A model generated the notes under the pieces. The model did no database searches and was not told where the DNA came from. It saw only the letters and a program-made list of their open reading frames with translations. A stretch of 64,000 bases of DNA. It comes from Nemesobacter sp965204665. GTDB lineage: Bacteria > Desulfobacterota_D > UBA1144 > Nemesobacterales > Nemesobacteraceae. Location of the stretch: contig OZ242002.1 in the NCBI GenBank assembly GCA_965204665.1, positions 620,001 through 684,000 of the forward strand, in the 5' to 3' direction. Of this stretch, positions 54,723 through 63,096 are shown one piece after another (within the stretch, counting starts at the first letter, position 1; the number at the start of each line of letters is the position of its first letter). The translations under genes and the position numbers were made by a program.

Positions 54723-55400
54723 TCAGGATGCAAACCCGACGAAACTGATCAGTCTTCCAGCATTCGGACCCTCTCTCCTGTAAGAAGGAAGATTGCCGCA
54801 ACATGTACAGACATCAAGCGTCTCAACATTCAAAACACCTGATGCGACAAGTTCCATTCTGTTGAGTTCGCAAAGATCAAGAAGGTATTTGCCGCCGCCT
54901 TTTTGAAAAAGCCACCTGTCTTTTCGGCCATATCCGCAAAGAAAACGAGAAACCACCTCTTCCGTCACCTCATAACAACACTTTCCTATCGCAGGGCCTA
55001 TTGCGGCTACCGCATCCCGCGGATTCAGTCGATACTCTCTGCAGGCGGCATCAATGCAGTTTTTTACCACCCGCCGGGAAGTTCCTCGCCATCCGGCATG
55101 GATCGCGCAGACGCATCCGGAGTTCGGAAAACACACAAGAACGGGAACGCAGTCAGCCGTGACCACCGCTACCGCCCTGCCGGCCTTACGGGAAACAATG
55201 GAATCAGCCTGCACGGTTTTTCGGTCCGTATGCCCATCTGCGAAAAAAACGGTGTTTCCGTGAACCTGTCTTACCATAACAACGGTTTGAAGTTTATTCG
55301 AGGAAGCGATTTCCTCAGTATTCGGGCCCGCAGGGTCATAAACAAAACCGTGAACCAGCCCCCGACACTTGCTGAGCAGTTCAGATTGGAAAGCCCTCAT
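54723..55400 (-). CDS. pgeF: Peptidoglycan editing factor / laccase-domain protein (YfiH family)
   Basis: 225 residues, purine nucleoside-type laccase fold. Zinc ligands appear as His in VRQVHGNTV, Cys in VTADCVPVL and His in CAIHAGWRG. AAIGPAIGKCCYEV is also diagnostic. Family members edit peptidoglycan or cleave purine nucleosides. Overlaps rluD by four bases. Confidence 0.92.
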   Translation of the reverse strand: MRAFQSELLSKCRGLVHGFVYDPAGPNTEEIASSNKLQTVVMVRQVHGNTVFFADGHTDRKTVQADSIVSRKAGRAVAVVTADCVPVLVCFPNSGCVCAIHAGWRGTSRRVVKNCIDAACREYRLNPRDAVAAIGPAIGKCCYEVTEEVVSRFLCGYGRKDRWLFQKGGGKYLLDLCELNRMELVASGVLNVETLDVCTCCGNLPSYRREGPNAGRLISFVGFAS

Positions 55401-56353
55401 CCGTTTTTCCCTTCCAGAAAAGAAATCACGGATTTCATATCGTCCGGGATGCCCGCCGAAAATTCAAGCCGCCGACCTGTTCTCGGATGGGCGAACCCCA
55501 AGGTCTTCGCATGGAGAGCGTGGCGTTTTATAAGCGGACCGACAATCCCGAAGTTCCGCAGGCGGCTTTTTCTGCCTCCGTAAACCCTATCGGCAAGAAC
55601 AGGAAATCCGTTTTCTGAAAAATGAACTCTTATCTGGTGAGTTCTCCCGGTTTTGGGAAAAGCCCTGACAAGGGTCGCGGCGCGGAATCTGGTGACCACC
55701 TCCCATCGGGTCTCGGCATCCCTCCCGGCTCCGGAAAGAGAAGTCATCTTCAATCTGTTCGAAGGATTTCTTCCTATGGAAGACTTATACATGCCTGAAT
55801 TCTTCTTTATTTCTCCGCATACGACAGCCAGATATTCTTTTTCCGTCTCCCTGGTTTTGAACTGAGATGAAAGAGTTCTGTGAGCCGAATCGTTTTTAGC
55901 TACCACCATCACCCCCGATGTCTCCTTGTCGAGACGATGCACTATCCCGGGACGCGTTTCCCCTCCTATTCCTGAAAGGTCTTTACGCATATAGGCAAGC
56001 GCATTTACAAGCGTGCCTCCGCTCACCCCGGCTCCGGGGTGAACAACCATTCCGGCAGGCTTATTGACAACTATAAGGTCCCTGTCCTCGTATATCACCT
56101 CAACGCTGATTTCCTCTCCTTCAATATTACGGGGCGAAGGAGGCGGAATATTCACGCTCAGACTCTCTCCGCCGGTTATGATCTTGGAAGGCTTAAACGT
56201 CCTGCGGTCAATAAGTATGTCCCCGTTCTTTATATGCTTCTTTATCGCGGAACGGGAAAGCCCCGCCAAGAACCCGGACAAAAACACATCCGCTCTTCTA
56301 CCCGCAAACTCATCCGGTATCCGCGTTACGGACTCTTTTCGCATCAGTTCCAT
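55397..56353 (-). CDS. rluD: RluD-family ribosomal large subunit pseudouridine synthase
   Basis: 318 residues. An N-terminal S4 RNA-binding domain (RADVFLSGFLAGLSRSAIKKHIKNGDILI) is followed by the catalytic motif HRLDKETSGVMVVAK with the Asp nucleophile, and KEYLAVVCG and GRTHQIRVHF. Target probably 23S rRNA helix 69, but RluC/RluA-like specificity cannot be excluded. Overlaps the SAM hydrolase gene by one base and pgeF by four. Confidence 0.92.
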   Translation of the reverse strand: MELMRKESVTRIPDEFAGRRADVFLSGFLAGLSRSAIKKHIKNGDILIDRRTFKPSKIITGGESLSVNIPPPSPRNIEGEEISVEVIYEDRDLIVVNKPAGMVVHPGAGVSGGTLVNALAYMRKDLSGIGGETRPGIVHRLDKETSGVMVVAKNDSAHRTLSSQFKTRETEKEYLAVVCGEIKKNSGMYKSSIGRNPSNRLKMTSLSGAGRDAETRWEVVTRFRAATLVRAFPKTGRTHQIRVHFSENGFPVLADRVYGGRKSRLRNFGIVGPLIKRHALHAKTLGFAHPRTGRRLEFSAGIPDDMKSVISFLEGKNG

Positions 56354-57084
56354 CAGCCCTTTTGCCGCACGGAATCAGTGATAGTGATTTCCGGAGACTC
56401 ATCGCCGAAAATATCGCGCGCGCTTCCCCTGTTAACGGACACCTCCACATATCCGCCGCTCCCCTCCACCGCCACCAACTCTCCCGGCTTCACAGAACCG
56501 TATGATTGTGAAATCCCCTCCATCAACTCTCCTCCCACACTCACTGAAGCGCAAGACGGATTTTTAACGACAGGAACAGGGATGTTGGTTATAAGATTGC
56601 CGAAGTTGTCCGCGTACACTACGTGTCCGCATATAATGTTTCCGTCAACTGAAAATCCGGCGGGGGAAAGAATTTCAGGATCACTGATCTCCGGTCCAAC
56701 TTCGGAAAACGGAACTTCTCGGGAAAGGTGTGCGGCGACTGGCGCAAAAATATCTCTTCCGTGAAAAGTGGAACTTCTGTTCGGAAGCATAAGAGAGTAG
56801 TTTTTTATCTCGCGCGCGCAAGGATTCTCGCCGAAAAGCAGCGCGAAACTGAAAACACCGTTGTCAGGTCCGACAAAAAAATGCCCGTCGGCACGCACCG
56901 CAACAGCCCTTCTTCCGGTGCCGACTCCGGGATCAACAACCACCACATGCACGGTTCCCTCGGGAAACGACCGATACGCGTTACCGATCACAAACGCGGC
57001 GGAAGAAATGTCATGAGGATCTATAAGGTGGGTTATATCAACAGGACAGGCGTATTCGTTTATAGAGAGAACAACCCCTTTCAT
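56353..57084 (-). CDS. SAM hydrolase / SAM hydroxide adenosyltransferase (DUF62)
   Basis: 243 residues from the first ATG; degrades S-adenosylmethionine to adenosine and methionine. Family segments are VVVVDPGVGTGRRAVAV, FVGPDNGVF, TFHGRDIFAPVAAHL and VVYADNFGNLITNI. The conserved N-terminal block ITFTTDFGLKDHYSGV is encoded upstream in the same frame as far as 57138, with no ATG, GTG or TTG. The real start is probably an AUU or AUA codon there. First gene of the run with rluD and pgeF. Confidence 0.88.
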   Translation of the reverse strand: MKGVVLSINEYACPVDITHLIDPHDISSAAFVIGNAYRSFPEGTVHVVVVDPGVGTGRRAVAVRADGHFFVGPDNGVFSFALLFGENPCAREIKNYSLMLPNRSSTFHGRDIFAPVAAHLSREVPFSEVGPEISDPEILSPAGFSVDGNIICGHVVYADNFGNLITNIPVPVVKNPSCASVSVGGELMEGISQSYGSVKPGELVAVEGSGGYVEVSVNRGSARDIFGDESPEITITDSVRQKG

Positions 57085-57201
57085 TACTCCCGAGTAATGA
57101 TCCTTCAGTCCGAAATCAGTTGTGAATGTTATAATGTTCCGTATGGCTGAATCCTCTCTGAATAAAAATTATGGAGCGAGGCGGGAATTATATCAAGTCG
57201 G

Positions 57202-57960
57202 ATGATAAAACTCACCGTTCTCGGCTCGGGCACATGCGTGCCGCACAGTGAAAGAGGCTCTTCGGGATACCTGCTGCAGACAGATAAATGCGTTGCGGTT
57301 CTCGACTGCGGAAACGGCACTCTGTGGAAACTTGAACGGGCGGGGGCGGACTATCTGGAAACCGACTGCGTCTTTATAACCCATTTTCACCCCGACCATA
57401 CCTCGGATCTCGTACCTCTTCTTTTCGCAACCAAGTACCCCTACGGAAAAAAGAGAGAAAAACCTCTTGTCGTCTGGGGACCTGAGGAATTCTGCGATTT
57501 TATAAGAAATCTTCAAAAACCCTACGGAGACTGGGTGAGACCTGAACTTGTGGAATTTCGTGAAACAGGAAAGAAAAAATGGAAAACCTCCGGACTCACA
57601 ATAAATACGTTTAAGACTCTTCACACGGAAAACAGCATCGGCTACTCGATACACGCGGGCGGAAAGAAGATCGTTTACACGGGGGATACCGGTTATTTCC
57701 CCGAACTCTGTGAAGAAGCGGAAGGAGCGGACCTTTTCATTACCGAATGCGCAGTTACGGACCAGGAAAGAACAAAGGTTCACATGACTCCCCGCGACAT
57801 AGCGCAGATTCTCCGCAGAAGCAGTCCAGCAAGAATTCTACTCTCCCATCTGTATCCGTCTATGGATGAAAAAAATCTGGCCGAAGAGATAAAAGCGCTC
57901 TGCGGAAATACCGGAACGGAAATAATAACGGCGCAGGATCTCATGGAAATCGTTGTCTGA
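57202..57960 (+). CDS. MBL-fold metallohydrolase, RNase Z-like
   Basis: 252 residues. Begins LTVLGSGTCVP. The zinc motif THFHPDHTSDL is complete. GKKIVYTGDTGYFP provides the bridging Asp, and the last His is in LLSHLYP. It resembles RNase Z / phosphodiesterase-type hydrolases but lacks the exosite arm of tRNase Z. Substrate not assigned. Confidence 0.9.
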   Translation: MIKLTVLGSGTCVPHSERGSSGYLLQTDKCVAVLDCGNGTLWKLERAGADYLETDCVFITHFHPDHTSDLVPLLFATKYPYGKKREKPLVVWGPEEFCDFIRNLQKPYGDWVRPELVEFRETGKKKWKTSGLTINTFKTLHTENSIGYSIHAGGKKIVYTGDTGYFPELCEEAEGADLFITECAVTDQERTKVHMTPRDIAQILRRSSPARILLSHLYPSMDEKNLAEEIKALCGNTGTEIITAQDLMEIVV

Positions 57961-57969
57961 GCACTCGCT

Positions 57970-58782
57970 TCAGTTCTTTCTCTCAGAAAATGCCGAGTTC
58001 ATTTCATTTATTACGGCTTCTGCAACCTCAACGCTGTTTTTCGCCTGCGTAATCGGACGTCCCACCACCAGATAGTCCGCTCCGTAACCGACCGCAAGAG
58101 CGGGAGTAAGCGCTCTTTTGTGGTCATTTCTGTCCATTCCCTCCGGACGTACTCCGGGAGCAACTATCACCAGACCGTCTCCGAACCTCTGCCTTATCTC
58201 CTGGATAGAATCCCCGGAAGCCACCACCCCGTCGCAACCCGCTTCAACCGACCTTCGGGTAAAGGTCATTACATACTGGTCAAGGTCAAGTTCCTGGTTC
58301 ATCATAAGTTCGCGCAGATCGTTCTGGTCGAGACTTGAAAGAAACGTAAGAGAGAGAATAAGCGGCCGTGTTCTCCCGCCGCGTCCTTGCTTCGCGGCCG
58401 CCACCGTCGAGGCACCGCCGTTTACGGTGACCATCTCGACTCCGTTCGGGACGGCTCCCAGGGCAGCGGATATCGTGCGGTTGATATCTCCCATCTTGAG
58501 ATCAAGGAAAATCCGTTTTCCCATAGCCGCAAGTTCGTTCACAAACTGCATTCCCTCGTGCAGAAACAACTGATACCCGATCTTATATATTCCTATTCTC
58601 CGTCCAAGAAGCCTGACCAGACCCAACGCTTGTTCCCTTGAATCAAAGTCAAGCGCTATTATCAATCTTTCACTCGCCTTCAAATCATCCCTACTGTTTT
58701 TTTCTTTCTGCACAATTGCGTTCCTTCTCCGGTTCGGAATCTCCCCGACCGATATCAAATCAGACGGGGATGAAGCATACAT
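57970..58782 (-). CDS. pyrF: Orotidine 5'-phosphate decarboxylase
   Basis: 270 residues; last step of UMP synthesis. LIIALDFDSREQAL, the catalytic DLKMGD (Asp-x-Lys-x-x-Asp pattern; His is more usual before the last Asp), VTVNGGAS, VAPGVRPEG and YLVVGRPIT are all in place. It has an unusual non-conserved 40-residue N-terminus. Divergent from the RTX 2 promoter. Confidence 0.95.
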   Translation of the reverse strand: MYASSPSDLISVGEIPNRRRNAIVQKEKNSRDDLKASERLIIALDFDSREQALGLVRLLGRRIGIYKIGYQLFLHEGMQFVNELAAMGKRIFLDLKMGDINRTISAALGAVPNGVEMVTVNGGASTVAAAKQGRGGRTRPLILSLTFLSSLDQNDLRELMMNQELDLDQYVMTFTRRSVEAGCDGVVASGDSIQEIRQRFGDGLVIVAPGVRPEGMDRNDHKRALTPALAVGYGADYLVVGRPITQAKNSVEVAEAVINEMNSAFSERKN

Positions 58783-58835
58783 GGAAAAAACCGACTCCGC
58801 TCTTCGGACAGGAATATAAACTCAGGCACTTACCC

Positions 58836-58862
58836 TTGACATAAGTAGGGGGGGGGTAGAAT
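58836..58862 (+). promoter_or_regulatory. Poly-G-spacer promoter of RTX lipoprotein 2
   Basis: TTGACA at 58836-58841, TAAGTA plus nine G (58848-58856), TAGAAT at 58857-58862, spacer 15. Sequence conservation with the copy 1 promoter runs from CAGGCACTT to the start codon. Confidence 0.8.
58848..58856 (+). repeat. G9 homopolymer in promoter spacer (RTX 2)
   Basis: Nine G residues, same position and length as in RTX 1. Confidence 0.85.
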
Positions 58863-58921
58863 CGAATCCGTGGTGATAAAAATTATGATGCAGGAGATAT
58901 TCTGCACAAGGAGGTCGAATT

Positions 58922-60046
58922 ATGAAGTTGCTCAACTTTTTAGTGATGTTGTTTCTGCTCGGCGGAGCGGTTTTCTTTGTTGCTTGTGAAGGGGATATGG
59001 GGCCGGCAGGGCCGGCAGGTAAAGACGGTAAAGACGGGGAAAAAGGTGATCCGGGAGCGGCCGGCGCGCAAGGAGATAAAGGAAACCCGGCAATTCAAGG
59101 GGACCCCAGATGCGATGTAGTGAATGGAGTGACGGGGGTTCTGGACATCACAGGAACTAAGGATGATGATGTTATCTGCGGAAATAAATATCCCAACATA
59201 ATAGCCGCCGGTACCGGCAATGATACTGTTTATGGAGGAGACGGCATAGATTTTATTCGGGGAAACGAAGGAAACGACACGATCTACGGCGAAGCCGGGT
59301 CGGATGTCCTCTATGGCGACGAGGGAGATGATACGCTCGACGGTGGAGACGGCAGTGATTACTTTTATCTTGCTGAACCCGGCACCAACAAATTTATTGG
59401 AGGAGGTCAGTCAGCATATAATATTATATGGCAGGATACTATAATTTTTTCCAGCGTTGAAAACATAAACGCATCGCAAATCCGGACACGCACAACTCAA
59501 CTCGATATGGATAAAGAAATTGCTATTTATCAACTAGAAAATAGCCTGAGTACTGATATAACCTTTGATCTTTCTTCAGGGACTTTTGACGGCAGCAGCC
59601 AGAGTCTGGGAGTATTTACGTTTGAAGGTATTGAAAATGTTGTCGGCGGTAAAGGCAATGATAATATCACCGGAGACGCCGGAAATAATTATCTGAGAGG
59701 AGAAGCAGGGAATGATGTTCTTAACGGAGGTGCCGGAGACGATATCCTGAGAGGACTGCAGAACAAAGATACTCTTACCGGAGAGACAGGAAGCGATACT
59801 TTTGTACTTGAATACTTAGACAGACAGTGGGTGGATATTGTTAAGGACTTTTCAGCAGCACAGAAAGATAAGATCCAGTTCAAAGATTTTCCGGCAGGGG
59901 ACTCTGCTAGAGCCTTAGCCGGCTCAGCCGGTATCATTTCCGTAGGAGGAACCAATGTTGTCGAGATACAGGTGAACGGCTCAGCAGATGAAACCCTGGC
60001 GAATACAATCCGTACCACATCGACCCTGTATGAATTCGTGGACTGA
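58922..60046 (+). CDS. Lipoprotein with collagen-like and RTX-type repeats, copy 2
   Basis: 374 residues, paralogue of the 53250 gene. The signal peptide ends FVAC (Cys22; Phe at -3 is atypical for a lipobox). The Gly-X-Y stretch is shorter (about 11 triplets) and broken near GNPAIQGDP. RTX repeats follow (GGDGIDFIRGNEGNDTIYG; GDEGDDTLDGGDGSDYF) and a large non-repeat middle domain (about residues 160-245), then more RTX repeats (GGKGNDNITGDAGNN). The C-terminal 60 residues are almost identical to copy 1. The middle parts differ strongly, a sign of recombination or diversifying change between conserved ends. AAGGAGGT before the ATG. Confidence 0.85.
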   Translation: MKLLNFLVMLFLLGGAVFFVACEGDMGPAGPAGKDGKDGEKGDPGAAGAQGDKGNPAIQGDPRCDVVNGVTGVLDITGTKDDDVICGNKYPNIIAAGTGNDTVYGGDGIDFIRGNEGNDTIYGEAGSDVLYGDEGDDTLDGGDGSDYFYLAEPGTNKFIGGGQSAYNIIWQDTIIFSSVENINASQIRTRTTQLDMDKEIAIYQLENSLSTDITFDLSSGTFDGSSQSLGVFTFEGIENVVGGKGNDNITGDAGNNYLRGEAGNDVLNGGAGDDILRGLQNKDTLTGETGSDTFVLEYLDRQWVDIVKDFSAAQKDKIQFKDFPAGDSARALAGSAGIISVGGTNVVEIQVNGSADETLANTIRTTSTLYEFVD

Positions 60047-60089
60047 GCTGTTCTTACGCCCTGTTGTTCAGCAGATGTCTGATAAACCC

Positions 60090-60121
60090 AACCCGGGTTT
60101 CAAGAAATTGAGACCCGGGTT
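60090..60121 (+). terminator. Hairpin after RTX lipoprotein 2
   Basis: AACCCGGGT (60090-60098) pairs with ACCCGGGTT (60113-60121). Same as after copy 1; no T run. Confidence 0.55.
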
Positions 60122-60238
60122 TCCGCAGTGAACAAATACTAGAGTCCGACTCGCGGATTCGCCCGATGACTTTTATTTTGATGAGAACCGACTTCTGCAT
60201 GATCCATTTCCGTGCGAGTTATGTTCTGCTTGATTCAC

Positions 60239-60267
60239 TTGAATCAAAAGATATGGTTTGCTAAAAT
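60239..60267 (+). promoter_or_regulatory. Promoter of tandem-Cache copy 3
   Basis: TTGAAT at 60239-60244, 17-base spacer, TAAAAT at 60262-60267. No G tract here, unlike copies 1 and 2; in this copy the tract is inside the gene. Confidence 0.6.
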
Positions 60268-60299
60268 AGCAAGTAACGTTAATGTAGGGAGGCTTTGGT

Positions 60300-60764
60300 A
60301 TGGGTATGAAATTCAACAGGCGGATTTATCATGTGGGAATTCTGAATCTTTTTTTCGTAGTGAGTATCGTTGCTTTTCTCCCGTCTATCGAGGTGTTTGC
60401 TCATGTGGTTGAGAAGGATGGCGAGAGAGTCGGTAGCGCTGATGATAGGGCGGCTTCAGATGTAAATGTTGCAAGCGAGGAGGAAGTTGAGCAGTTTCTC
60501 GAGCATGTGGCGGAGCATTATGATTTCGTTCTGAAATCCAACCCGAAGACACCCTTGCTCGGTCTTTCCGAGATTTCCAGAGAACTAAGAACTGAAGAGA
60601 TCTACAAGAGCGATGAGATGTATACGATTCTTGTAGACTCCGCCGGGACTGTATTAAATCATCCGGCATATCCCAATCTGTTCGGGTACAACTTGGATTC
60701 AACTAAAGAAGACGGTCCCGCGAAAGCTCTGAAATCTTTGATTGACGGATCGGGGGGGGGGTAA
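60300..60764 (+). CDS. Tandem-Cache protein copy 3, N-terminal part, frameshifted at poly-G
   Basis: 154 codons: signal peptide (NLFFVVSIVAFLPSIEVFA), then the first Cache-like domain (YTILVDSAGTVLNHPAYPNLFGYN) up to SLIDGSGGG, where the G10 run leads straight into TAA. The homologous site in copies 1 and 2 reads GSAGGNTV. With 9 or 12 G the frame would continue into the 60742 frame, giving about 474 residues, the same as copy 2. TAGGGAGG precedes the ATG. Confidence 0.8.
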   Translation: MGMKFNRRIYHVGILNLFFVVSIVAFLPSIEVFAHVVEKDGERVGSADDRAASDVNVASEEEVEQFLEHVAEHYDFVLKSNPKTPLLGLSEISRELRTEEIYKSDEMYTILVDSAGTVLNHPAYPNLFGYNLDSTKEDGPAKALKSLIDGSGGG

Positions 60765-61725
60765 TACCGTGTGCGAAGAATATGAGTATGGCGGCACAAC
60801 CAGAGTGGCCTGCGGAACCCGCGGAGGTTTCGGTTCTATAGCTGGTAATGTTATAACGATCGTAGTAGGTCTTCATCATGGGGCAGATGATGAAGTTTTC
60901 TCTGAACCCGACTGCTCTTCTTTCCCGCGTCTACCGGTCACCGCCAAGGATGTGTATGACGACCCGACGGAAGACCGGCTTAAAGGCTTTGTAAAAAGTG
61001 CTATCGAATCGACTAAACAGGCTGTACGATCCAAGGTTTCCAAACTATACAATGAAACTAACCCGGACCTCACTGATACACAAAGCAGTTTGAGATTCTA
61101 CGGCAAACTTACTGAAGCGATAAACGGCATACTTGCTTGTTATACGCTTGGTGATTTTAAGCATGAAAACATATATCTCTTCGTCATGAAAGCGACTCCG
61201 GACGGTACTGTAATCATCAACGGAAACAATTCCGATTTGAACGGTCTTACGCTGCAGCTGGAAGACGACCAGTTGCCGGGGGATGATAAGAAAATAACGA
61301 CTCTGTTCCGAAATGCCCTGACGGAAGGCAACGGAGACCCTGAAGAAGAACAGTCCGCCACGGTCAACTACCGCTGGAGCAACCCTGAACGCACTGACGA
61401 TAAAGTCGACAACTGGCTTGAAACGAACAAGGTTCCCGGCACTTCGCTTAAAACGAGTTATATTGAAGTCATGAATATAGTGTCCGAAGCCATTGAAGAA
61501 AATGAAGAGAATGCTGAACTCGTCACTTTACTAAAACGGGCATCACTCAATATCTTCGGTTCCGGGATTTATCCGAAAACTCCCGATAATATGCCCAAGG
61601 ATAAGGATGACGATAACGGATGCGCGATTGCCGGAGAAGACTATTTGTCTCAGAGTGCTCTGATTAATCTGCTGCTGACAGCGTCTGTTCTGTTCTCGGT
61701 TGTGCTTTTGAGAAGACGAACCTAA
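60742..61725 (+). CDS. Tandem-Cache protein copy 3, C-terminal part
   Basis: Continuation of the protein in the second frame: GGNTVCEEYEYGGTTRVACGTRGG, the second Cache-like domain (YLFVMKATPDGTVIING; LFRNALTEG; ATVNYRW) and the tail GCAIAGEDY, hydrophobic helix (NLLLTASVLFSVVLL), RRR. The whole segment is clearly under coding constraint despite the break, as expected if the frame is restored in some cells. Identity to copies 1 and 2 is lower than between those two. Confidence 0.8.
   Translation: MTDRGGGNTVCEEYEYGGTTRVACGTRGGFGSIAGNVITIVVGLHHGADDEVFSEPDCSSFPRLPVTAKDVYDDPTEDRLKGFVKSAIESTKQAVRSKVSKLYNETNPDLTDTQSSLRFYGKLTEAINGILACYTLGDFKHENIYLFVMKATPDGTVIINGNNSDLNGLTLQLEDDQLPGDDKKITTLFRNALTEGNGDPEEEQSATVNYRWSNPERTDDKVDNWLETNKVPGTSLKTSYIEVMNIVSEAIEENEENAELVTLLKRASLNIFGSGIYPKTPDNMPKDKDDDNGCAIAGEDYLSQSALINLLLTASVLFSVVLLRRRT
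60752..60761 (+). repeat. G10 homopolymer inside tandem-Cache copy 3
   Basis: Ten G residues; 10 gives a stop two bases later, 9 or 12 gives the full protein. Confidence 0.88.
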
Positions 61726-61750
61726 CTGCAAGTTCAAGGTTTGTTGATCG

Positions 61751-61788
61751 GACAGGGGCGGTCTTTATTTAAGACTGTTTTATCCCGC
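61751..61788 (+). terminator. Weak terminator after tandem-Cache copy 3
   Basis: GCGGTCTT and AAGACTGT can pair with G-U wobble, followed by TTTTAT. Located like the strong terminators of copies 1 and 2. Confidence 0.4.
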
Positions 61789-61846
61789 CCGGAACCCTTG
61801 ATTGACCTCTCTTCGTATAGAGTCATTCTCTAAGACGGATAGTGAA

Positions 61847-62803
61847 ATGCGAGTCGTAGTTGCAAAACCCAGAGGATTCTGTGCCGGAGTAGATAGGGCC
61901 ATAGAGATAGTGGAGAGGGCGCTTGAGATGTACGGTTCTCCAGTATATGTCCGCCACGCAATAGTACACAACAAAAGAGTTGTCGACACTCTCCGAAAAA
62001 AGGGCGCTGTTTTCGTTGAAGAACTTGAAGAGATTGCTGAGCAGGGGGGCCATGTTATCTTCAGCGCACATGGAGTAAGTCCCGATGTGCTCAGTGAAGC
62101 CGAGCGAAGAGGTTTTCAGGTGGTGGATGCGGTATGCCCGCTTGTAACCAAGGTCCACAACGAAGTAAAGCAGTACGCCGATGCCGGATATACTATAATA
62201 CTCGTCGGACACAGAGGACATGTCGAAGTCGTAGGAACCAAGGGAGAAGCTCCGCAAAGCGTAGTGGTGGTGGAGTCGGTGAGCGAAGCGCTTTCTGTGC
62301 GGGTGGAGGATCATGAAAAAGTGGCTTACGTAACCCAGACCACGCTCAGCGTGGATGACACCAAGGAAATAGTCGCCGCCCTTGAAAAACGCTTTCCGAA
62401 GATCGCAAAACCGTCAAGACTCGATATCTGTTATGCGACACAGAACCGTCAAGACGCGGTGAAGAAACTCGCCGAGGTATCGGACATGATACTGATTATG
62501 GGATCTCCTGAAAGTTCAAACTCAAACAGATTGGTTGAAGTCGCAAAAGCCTACGGAGTAAGCAATTCTCATCTCATAGAAGGGTCCGAGACGCTTGTAA
62601 ATGCGGACATGTTCGAAAAGAACATGACGGTAGGACTCAGTTCAGGCGCATCAACTCCTGAAGTGATAGTAAAAGAAGTCGTGGCAAGACTCAGAGAACT
62701 GGGCGCCACATCTTTTGAAGAACTGACCCTGAAAGAAGAATCGACGAAATTTCCCTTTCCCGGTTCGCTTGAGTTCCAGACCTCTCATGCCCGTATCGAA
62801 TGA
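61847..62803 (+). CDS. ispH: 4-hydroxy-3-methylbut-2-enyl diphosphate reductase
   Basis: Last enzyme of the MEP isoprenoid pathway, a [4Fe-4S] protein of 318 residues. The three cluster Cys lie in VVAKPRGFCAGVDRA, VVDAVCPLVTKVH and LDICYATQNRQ. IVHNKRVVDTLRKKGAVFVEE and FSAHGVSP are also diagnostic. The ATG at 61847 is chosen because conserved sequence starts there; the frame is open to 61802. Confidence 0.96.
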   Translation: MRVVVAKPRGFCAGVDRAIEIVERALEMYGSPVYVRHAIVHNKRVVDTLRKKGAVFVEELEEIAEQGGHVIFSAHGVSPDVLSEAERRGFQVVDAVCPLVTKVHNEVKQYADAGYTIILVGHRGHVEVVGTKGEAPQSVVVVESVSEALSVRVEDHEKVAYVTQTTLSVDDTKEIVAALEKRFPKIAKPSRLDICYATQNRQDAVKKLAEVSDMILIMGSPESSNSNRLVEVAKAYGVSNSHLIEGSETLVNADMFEKNMTVGLSSGASTPEVIVKEVVARLRELGATSFEELTLKEESTKFPFPGSLEFQTSHARIE

Positions 62804-63093
62804 AACAGCGCATATCAAGATACACGGCAGATATAGAAATTCCCGACGGAGTGGTCTCTGTGGACTGCGAGGCAAGAAACGGAGACAAAACAGAGATACT
62901 GTTTCTTCTCAACAGGTCCAGTATGCAGAGCCCGGATCCAACTTCAGGAAGTTTCCGCAACTTACTTGAGAACAACGGAGAAACCACATTGAAAACTGCA
63001 GACACCGATACGAAACGATTCATTGAAAACACTCTGGCCGCAGCCTACGGTCCGCAAGCGGATATAACTGTTGCGCCTACAGAACTTGATTGA
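62800..63093 (+). CDS. Hypothetical protein, 97 residues, coupled to ispH
   Basis: Its ATG overlaps the ispH stop (ATGA). The sequence (KQRISRYTADIEIPDGVVSVDC, then GDKTEILFLLNRSS and RFIENTLAAAYGPQADI) looks like a small alpha/beta protein. No family recognised. Converges on the SDR gene. Confidence 0.6.
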   Translation: MKQRISRYTADIEIPDGVVSVDCEARNGDKTEILFLLNRSSMQSPDPTSGSFRNLLENNGETTLKTADTDTKRFIENTLAAAYGPQADITVAPTELD

Positions 63094-63096
63094 ATC

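Noticed and set aside
3461..60761. G tracts treated purely as assembly errors
   Set aside because: Errors would not be concentrated in promoter spacers of paralogous genes at the same distance from identical boxes. For individual tracts (3461, 60752) an error remains possible.
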